11,556 nt of DNA from Kiritimatiellia bacterium (GTDB taxonomy: Bacteria; Verrucomicrobiota; Kiritimatiellia; RFP12; UBA1067), in contig JAEDMC010000094.1 of assembly GCA_016303225.1 (NCBI GenBank), positions 1 to 11,556 of the forward strand, given 5' to 3'. The first letter of the stretch is position 1, and each line of letters starts with the position of its first letter. The position numbers and the translations under genes were made by a program. The notes under the pieces were generated by a model. The model was not told the DNA's origin and ran no database searches. It worked only from the letters and a program-made list of their open reading frames with translations. Shown one piece after another: positions 7,314 to 11,556 of this stretch.

Positions 7314-9182
7314 ATGACGCAATTGGACGAGAAATGGGAGTTGACACGAAAAGCGGTCGGTTCGGACCGTCTTTCCGTCATTATGCCGCTCTATCGTCTG
7401 GCTGCGTCTGCCGCGGCGAATCTCCGGCAGGTTGCCGAGCTGTTTGAGCAGTATGCCGTTGAGACCGAACTTGTTCCCGTGGATGACGGAAGCGGGGACG
7501 GGACGGACGAGATTCTCCGTCATTTCGAGCTGAGCGGCTATCGTCATGTCGTGCTGAAACCCGTCATTTGTCCCCGTAACGGCGGGAAAGGCGCGGCGCT
7601 GCGTGCGGGCTTCGAGGTGTCGACAGGCCGCTATGTGATGCTGTTGGACGGCGACCTTGACATCAATCCGCAACAGACGCCGCTGTTCTTCGAGTCAATG
7701 GCCAAGAATCGGGTGGACATCGTTGTCGGTTCCAAGCGGCATCCGGACTCGAAGGTGCAGTATCCCTGGCATCGACGGATCGTGAGCTGGTGCTACTTCA
7801 CGCTCGTCAAGTGGTTCGTGGGGCTGTCGATTACCGACACGCAGACGGGCATGAAGCTTTTCAAGCGCGAGGTGCTCGGTCCCGCGCTGGACCGGATGCT
7901 GGTGAAGACCTATGCCTTCGACCTCGAGCTTCTCGCTATTGCCGCGAGCCGCGGGGCGAAGATCGCCGAAGCGCCGGTCGTCATCCGTTTCGGCAACAAG
8001 TTCGGCGCGTTGAAGCCGAAGACGGTCTACGAGATGGCGAAGGACACGCTCGCCGTCTTCTACCGCCTTCGGCTTCTCAAGTACTATGCCAAGTGTCTCG
8101 TGCCGAAGAAGCTAGACCACGATCCGCTCGTCTCGATCGTCATCGCCTGTCCGGGGGGCAGCTGGATGCTTGACGAGTGCCTTGCGGCAATTGCGAAGCA
8201 GAGTTATGCGAACTGGGAGGCGATCGTGCTCCCCGATGAAGACTTTAGACTGGAGACGGAAGACAACATGTCTGATGTCTCAGGTCTAAAGTCCTTCGCG
8301 TCCCGTCTTCGTGTCATTCCCACGGGCAAGGTTCGCCCGGCGGAAAAGCGCAACCTCGGCATTCGGGAGGCGAAGGGCGAGATCATTGCGTTCATCGACG
8401 ACGACGCATATCCGGATGCGCATTGGCTCGAGTACGCGGTCAAGTATTTCGGCGAACCGGACATTGGCGGCGTGGGAGGTCCGGGCGTGACGCCTCCCGG
8501 TGACAAGAAGCTGGCTCGTGTCGGAGGGCGCGTCTACGACAATTGGCTCGTTTCGGGCAACTACCGCTACCGCTATCACGCAGGCGGCGTGAGGATGGAT
8601 GTCGATGACTATCCGAGCTGTAACCTGTTCGTCCGCAAGGACCTCCTGGAGAAGTTCGGCGGCTACCGGACGGATTTCTGGCCGGGCGAGGACACGCTTC
8701 TCTGCAAGGACATCATCGACAACTGGAAGCGCATTGTCTATGATCCGTGGGTCGTCGTGTACCATCACCGGCGTCCGCTCTTTGGCGCGCATCTCCGTCA
8801 GCTCGGACGCTATGCGTTCCACCGCGGCTACTTCTGCAAGCGCTATCCCTCCAATTCGCTTCACCTCTCGTATTTTGTCCCGACTGCATTCGTCGCCTAT
8901 CTTTTGTCCGTGCCGATTCTGTGGTTCGCCCTCCCCTGGGGCGAGTGGATCGGCGGACATGCGGGTGCGGCTGCACAGGGTGCGTTGCTGTTGCCGGGGC
9001 TCGTTTACCTGCTTCTTGTCCTGCTGACCAGCTTTGCTTTCAATCCCCTGACGTGGATCCTGACGGCGGTGGGTGTCGTCGCCAGTCACGTGACCTATGG
9101 CATCCAGTTCGTCCGCGGCCTTTGTGCGAAAAAGGCCCCGTGCGAATTCATCGGAAAGGATCATGGGGGAGGTAAGAGGTGA
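7314..9182 (+). CDS. Bifunctional-looking membrane glycosyltransferase with two GT2 domains
   Basis: 622 residues. Domain 1 (about 19-255) is a family 2 glycosyltransferase of the dolichol-phosphate mannosyltransferase/DPM1 type: LSVIMPLYR, V-D-D-G-S-G-D-G-T, the nucleotide/metal motif D112-G-D114-L-D, and the D-T-Q-T-G-M-K signature. Domain 2 (about 271-500) is a second GT2 domain: PLVSIVIACPGG, P-A-E-K-R-N-L-G, the metal motif F-I-D362-D-D364 and the acceptor-side W-P-G-E459-D460 typical of inverting GT2 enzymes. Three hydrophobic helices follow (about 518-541, 549-573, 576-598), placing it in the cytoplasmic membrane. Together these suggest polyprenyl-phosphate-sugar formation plus transfer of a second sugar, for a lipid-linked or surface glycan; substrates cannot be read. 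The start is ATG 7314, without Shine-Dalgarno but directly behind an extended -10. A heptad palindrome at 8240-8295 encodes a loop (about 310-327) in domain 2, and the stop codon lies within another heptad tract. Confidence 0.88.
   Translation: MTQLDEKWELTRKAVGSDRLSVIMPLYRLAASAAANLRQVAELFEQYAVETELVPVDDGSGDGTDEILRHFELSGYRHVVLKPVICPRNGGKGAALRAGFEVSTGRYVMLLDGDLDINPQQTPLFFESMAKNRVDIVVGSKRHPDSKVQYPWHRRIVSWCYFTLVKWFVGLSITDTQTGMKLFKREVLGPALDRMLVKTYAFDLELLAIAASRGAKIAEAPVVIRFGNKFGALKPKTVYEMAKDTLAVFYRLRLLKYYAKCLVPKKLDHDPLVSIVIACPGGSWMLDECLAAIAKQSYANWEAIVLPDEDFRLETEDNMSDVSGLKSFASRLRVIPTGKVRPAEKRNLGIREAKGEIIAFIDDDAYPDAHWLEYAVKYFGEPDIGGVGGPGVTPPGDKKLARVGGRVYDNWLVSGNYRYRYHAGGVRMDVDDYPSCNLFVRKDLLEKFGGYRTDFWPGEDTLLCKDIIDNWKRIVYDPWVVVYHHRRPLFGAHLRQLGRYAFHRGYFCKRYPSNSLHLSYFVPTAFVAYLLSVPILWFALPWGEWIGGHAGAAAQGALLLPGLVYLLLVLLTSFAFNPLTWILTAVGVVASHVTYGIQFVRGLCAKKAPCEFIGKDHGGGKR
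8240..8295 (+). repeat. Converging heptad arrays forming a large palindrome
   Basis: Four in-phase heptads beginning AGAC (AGACTTT, AGACTGG and two more; 8240-8267) are followed by four carrying the reverse complement GTCT or its remnant (8268-8295). The result is symmetric about base 8267: the 10-bp outer arms GACTTTAGAC/GTCTAAAGTC, then GAGAC/GTCTC, then AGACA/TGTCT, with 2- and 3-nt mismatched spacers and a 3-nt loop. 20 of 25 arm positions are Watson-Crick pairs. It lies in the frame of the glycosyltransferase, in the loop between LPDED and the strand SRLRVIP of the second GT2 domain. Confidence 0.88.
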
Positions 9183-9196
9183 GAGGTAAGAGGTAA
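9169..9196 (+). repeat. Heptad tandem repeat GAGGTAA across a gene junction, 4 units
   Basis: Four in-phase units: GAGGTAA, GAGGTGA, GAGGTAA, GAGGTAA. The second unit contains the TGA stop of the glycosyltransferase (9180-9182); the rest fills most of the 27-bp gap before plsY. Because the unit contains GAGG, the tract offers repeated Shine-Dalgarno-like sequences upstream of plsY. Confidence 0.9.
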
Positions 9197-9209
9197 GGAT
9201 GGTTTGATT

Positions 9210-9857
9210 ATGAATGACACGATCGTTTGGTTGATTTGGATTGTGGGCGCGTATCTGATCGGAGGGATTCCGTTCGGGTTCCTGATTGGGAAGATGCGTG
9301 GCGTCGACGTGCGGACTGTCGGGTCGAAGAACATCGGCGCGACGAACGTATTCCGCACGGTCGGCGAGAAGTGGGGGCTGATGGCCTTCGCGTGTGACGT
9401 TCTGAAAGGCTTTATTCCGACGCTGGCCGCCTCCATCTACCTGGCTAACAGCCAACAGCCAACAGCCAACAGCTTGCCGCTTTGCGTGGGCGTCGCGTGT
9501 GTGGTCGGCCACATGTTGACGCCGTACATGAAGTTCAGGGGCGGGAAGGGTGTCGCGACGGCCTTCGGCATGATGCTGGGGCTCGTTCCCGCGCTGGTCG
9601 GGGTGGCATTCCTGCTTTTCGCCGTCGTCTTCGCCTGCTCGCACTTCATTTCGCTCGGCAGCTGCGTCTCCTCGGCGTTTCTTGCGGTGGCGATCTGGTT
9701 CCCAATTCTCGGCACGCGCGGCGCGGATGACCTGCCGCAGTGCATTCTCGTGACGCTGATTGCGCTCTTCATCATCTGGAAGCACCGCTCGAACATCAGC
9801 CGCCTCATCCACGGCAACGAGAACAAGATTTACCTCTTTGGCAAAAATAAAAAGTAA
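9210..9857 (+). CDS. plsY: Acyl-phosphate:glycerol-3-phosphate acyltransferase PlsY
   Basis: 215 residues from ATG 9210; a TTG at 9204 two codons upstream is an alternative start. Integral membrane enzyme that transfers an acyl group from acyl-phosphate (made by PlsX, not in this window) to glycerol-3-phosphate, the first step of phospholipid synthesis. All three PlsY motifs are present: G38-S-K-N-I-G-A-T-N-V, G111-G-K-G-V-A-T, and K-H-R-S-N-I at 191-196 with H-G-N-E following. The usual multi-helix pattern is seen (about 6-24, 55-78, 90-105, 117-143, 148-168, 177-190). Between the second and third helices, residues 79-90 (Ala, Asn, Ser, Gln, Thr and Pro-rich) come from a CCAACAG-type heptad repeat and appear to be an added loop outside the conserved motifs. 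Ribosome binding is probably provided by the purine-rich heptad tract just upstream. The enzyme should be active. Confidence 0.95.
   Translation: MNDTIVWLIWIVGAYLIGGIPFGFLIGKMRGVDVRTVGSKNIGATNVFRTVGEKWGLMAFACDVLKGFIPTLAASIYLANSQQPTANSLPLCVGVACVVGHMLTPYMKFRGGKGVATAFGMMLGLVPALVGVAFLLFAVVFACSHFISLGSCVSSAFLAVAIWFPILGTRGADDLPQCILVTLIALFIIWKHRSNISRLIHGNENKIYLFGKNKK
9444..9471 (+). repeat. Heptad tandem repeat GCCAACA in plsY, 4 units
   Basis: One GCTAACA and three exact GCCAACA units in phase, starting on a codon boundary at residue 79 and followed by AGCTTGCCG. It encodes part of a polar loop between two membrane helices. This is the least degenerate of the tracts, which suggests it is the most recent or best maintained. 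Confidence 0.92.
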
Positions 9858-9878
9858 GAGCGAGAAGTGAACAAGTGC

Positions 9879-9883
9879 GGAGG
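9879..9883 (+). promoter_or_regulatory. Shine-Dalgarno site of the carboxyltransferase gene
   Basis: GGAGG lies 6 nt before ATG 9890. It favours this start over the in-frame ATG four codons downstream at 9902. Confidence 0.75.
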
Positions 9884-9889
9884 AGCTTT

Positions 9890-11556
9890 ATGAAGAAAGA
9901 CATGAAGATCAGAATTACCGATACCACGCTGCGCGATGCGCACCAGTCTCTCTGGGCGACGCGGATGCGCACCGATGACATTTTGAAGATCGCCGAGACG
10001 ATCGACAACGCGGGCTTCTACTCGCTTGAGTGCTGGGGCGGCGCGACGTTCGACGTCTGCATGCGCTTTTTGCGCGAGAATCCGTGGCAGCGGCTTCGCG
10101 AGATCAAGAAGGTCTGCAAGAAGACGCCCCTGCAGATGCTGTTCCGCGGACAGAACATCCTCGGCTACAAGCACTATCCGGACGACATCGTCGAGCGCTT
10201 CACCGCGCTTGCGTGCGAGAACGGGATGGACATCTTCCGCGTCTTTGACGCGCTGAACGATCCGCGCAACCTCGAGCAGGCGATCAAATGCGTGAAGAAG
10301 TACGGCGGGCACGCGCAGGGCACGATCTGCTACACGACGTCGCCTGTCCATACGGTCGCCAACTACGTGAAGCTTGCGAAGGAGCAGGCGTCGATGGGCG
10401 TCGACTCGCTGGCGATCAAGGACATGGCGGGCATTCTCACGCCTGGCGCGGCGCGCGAGCTCGTGGCGGCGCTCAGGAAGGCGCTGCCCGAGATGCCGCT
10501 TCAGATCCACTCGCACATGACGAGCGGCATGGCCGCGGCGATGTACATGGCGGCGGCGGAAGCCGGCGCGGGGTGCTTTGACTGTGCGATCTCGACGCTC
10601 TCCTCGTTCTCGAGCCAGCCGCCGACGGAGTCCATCGTGTCGATTCTCGAGTCCGAGGGCTTCGACTGCGGACTCGATCGCTCGGCGCTGACGAAGATCA
10701 ACGCCTATTTCAAGGACCTTAAGGCAAAGCGCCAACCGGCGTCGTCCGCCAAGGTCGAACCGGTCGACGCGGGCGTCCTCGTCCACGCGATTCCGGGCGG
10801 CATGATCTCGAACCTCCGCAGCCAGCTCGCGCAGCAGGATGCGCTGGACCGTCTCCCCGAAGTCCTCGAGGAGCTGCCGAAGACGCGGGCGGACATGGGC
10901 TATCCGCCGCTCGTGACGCCGACTTCGCAGATCGTCGGCGTGCAGAGCGTTCTCAACGTCCTCTCCGGCAAGCGTTATTCGATGGTGACGGACGAGACGA
11001 AGCGCTATGCGGCCGGATACTACGGACGCACCCCGGCGAAAATCGAGCCAAAGCTCCAGAAGAAGCTTTGCGGAGGTTTGAAGCCAATCACCTGCCGTCC
11101 GGCAGACCTGCTGAAGCCCGGTCTGGTCGCCGCGGCGGAGGAGCTGCCGCCGAACACGATCCAGGCCGAGGAGGACATCCTTTCCTACGCGCTTTTCCCG
11201 GAGGTCGCGCTCGGCTACTTCAAGTGGCGTGCGGCCGATCCGAAGACGCGCGAGCCGATCCCCGCCGATGTGGAGGAGGCGAAGAGGGGAGAAGCGGAAT
11301 CCCTTCCGCTTCAGAACAAGGGCGAACCGTCCGCCTCCCGAAGCGGAAAGGATTCCGCTTCTCCTATCTCGGGTACGCCCGTTCTCGCCCCGCTCAACGG
11401 CACGTTCTACCGGAGCGACGCCCCGGGCAAGCCGAAGCTGGCCGAGGATGGTGCGGTTGTCAAAAACGGTCAGACCGTTTGTGTCGTCGAGGCGATGAAG
11501 CTCTTCAATCCGATCAAGGCGCCGGCCGCAGGAAAGATCACGTTCCTGGTCGAGCA
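9890..11556 (+). CDS. Oxaloacetate decarboxylase alpha / pyruvate carboxylase subunit B-like, 3' truncated
   Basis: Runs off the window after 555 complete codons; perhaps 15-20 residues are missing. Residues 7-265 are a TIM-barrel carboxyltransferase: D11-T-T-L-R-D16-A-H-Q-S-L with metal ligand Asp16, the pyruvate-site F-R-G-Q-N, the Lys177 in A-I-K-D-M expected to be carbamylated, and metal ligands His207 and His209 (H-S-H). Residues about 290-460 match the PYC_OADA conserved region (A-I-P-G-G-M-I-S-N-L, then Y-P-P-L-V-T-P-T-S-Q-I-V-G). A linker with a nested palindromic insert follows (about 467-492), then a biotinyl domain with E-A-M-K537, the biotin attachment lysine. The enzyme moves CO2 between pyruvate/oxaloacetate and biotin. 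Either a sodium-pumping decarboxylase (with OadB/OadG) or a two-subunit pyruvate carboxylase (with a biotin carboxylase) would fit; neither partner is in view. The biotinyl domain is of AccB type, with GTFY and a thumb loop, which is unusual here. Confidence 0.92.
   Translation, partial: MKKDMKIRITDTTLRDAHQSLWATRMRTDDILKIAETIDNAGFYSLECWGGATFDVCMRFLRENPWQRLREIKKVCKKTPLQMLFRGQNILGYKHYPDDIVERFTALACENGMDIFRVFDALNDPRNLEQAIKCVKKYGGHAQGTICYTTSPVHTVANYVKLAKEQASMGVDSLAIKDMAGILTPGAARELVAALRKALPEMPLQIHSHMTSGMAAAMYMAAAEAGAGCFDCAISTLSSFSSQPPTESIVSILESEGFDCGLDRSALTKINAYFKDLKAKRQPASSAKVEPVDAGVLVHAIPGGMISNLRSQLAQQDALDRLPEVLEELPKTRADMGYPPLVTPTSQIVGVQSVLNVLSGKRYSMVTDETKRYAAGYYGRTPAKIEPKLQKKLCGGLKPITCRPADLLKPGLVAAAEELPPNTIQAEEDILSYALFPEVALGYFKWRAADPKTREPIPADVEEAKRGEAESLPLQNKGEPSASRSGKDSASPISGTPVLAPLNGTFYRSDAPGKPKLAEDGAVVKNGQTVCVVEAMKLFNPIKAPAAGKITFLVE
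11288..11364 (+). repeat. Nested palindromic (REP/BIME-like) element in an interdomain linker
   Basis: Two 25-nt arms (11288-11312 and 11340-11364) are reverse complements at 24 of 25 positions. Each arm is itself a hairpin with perfect 9-bp stems GAAGCGGAA/TTCCGCTTC and a 4-nt loop. The 27 nt between them show no clear pairing. The element is translated in frame as part of the linker between the carboxyltransferase and biotinyl domains. Confidence 0.9.

Noticed and set aside
9204..9209. TTG 9204 as the plsY start
   Set aside because: It adds only two residues. ATG 9210 is the more usual start codon and gives a normal PlsY N-terminus, though 9204 cannot be excluded.
5774..9471. Heptad tracts as CRISPR arrays or IS remnants
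   Set aside because: Units are 7 bp without spacers, and each tract has a different unit. No cas gene, transposase or target-site duplication is seen.
1109..9812. Very long open frames on the minus strand opposite real genes (for example 1109-2890, 2968-5301, 6204-7673, 8286-9812)
   Set aside because: They are Arg/Leu/Val/Asp-rich antisense shadows of GC-biased codons. They show no recognisable domain or ribosome site, and each lies opposite a gene with clear family motifs or a strong start.
9852..9883. AAGT-containing stretch between plsY and the carboxyltransferase gene as another heptad tract
   Set aside because: The similar words are spaced 13 and 8 nt apart, not 7, so this is just purine-rich spacer leading into the Shine-Dalgarno site.
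11464..11480. 17-nt perfect palindrome with arms AAACGGTC/GACCGTTT in the biotinyl domain
   Set aside because: A single short palindrome in coding DNA. The residues it encodes align with ordinary AccB-type sequence of normal length, so it is not an insertion and may be chance.

Overview
The window is an 11.6 kb, GC-rich, densely coded piece of a bacterial chromosome. All eight genes lie on the + strand, with gaps of at most about 30 bp. No rRNA, tRNA, CRISPR array, phage gene or transposase is visible. The mix of genes (a GluRS with a KPYSKR motif, a secreted GH123/DUF4091-like glycosidase with a C-terminal TPR region, a carboxyltransferase with an appended biotinyl domain) suggests a carbohydrate-degrading member of the PVC group, perhaps Kiritimatiellota, Lentisphaerota or another Verrucomicrobiota-like lineage. 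This is an inference from gene style, not a firm placement.

Layout: 1-1095 is the 3' part of gltX (glutamyl-tRNA synthetase). 1127-5535 holds two tightly spaced genes: a secreted protein with a possible CBM9-like beta-sandwich, and a large GH123/DUF4091-like protein with TPR-like repeats. The latter overlaps by 1 nt an RsmC/RlmG-like methyltransferase (5535-6545). Next come an M50-family membrane metalloprotease (6549-7283), a two-domain membrane glycosyltransferase with its own apparent leaderless promoter (7314-9182), plsY for phospholipid synthesis (9210-9857), and the start of an oxaloacetate decarboxylase alpha / pyruvate carboxylase B-like gene that runs off the end (9890-11556). Housekeeping functions (translation, rRNA modification, lipid and C4-acid metabolism) are therefore interleaved with envelope and polysaccharide functions.

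The most unusual content is a set of short degenerate tandem repeats with a strict 7-bp period. Six tracts lie between 5.77 and 9.47 kb (5774-5829, 6066-6107, 6174-6208, 8240-8295, 9169-9196, 9444-9471). Each has a different heptamer. Five are inside reading frames that stay open; one spans a stop codon and the gap before the next start. The 8240-8295 tract consists of two converging heptad arrays that form a large palindrome. Two further palindromic elements sit inside genes: a perfect 11-bp hairpin at 6040-6066 touching a heptad tract, and a nested 'hairpin of hairpins' at 11288-11364 in the interdomain linker of the carboxyltransferase. All appear to add surface-loop or linker peptides. They look like a dispersed, sequence-diverse repeat system tolerated in coding DNA.
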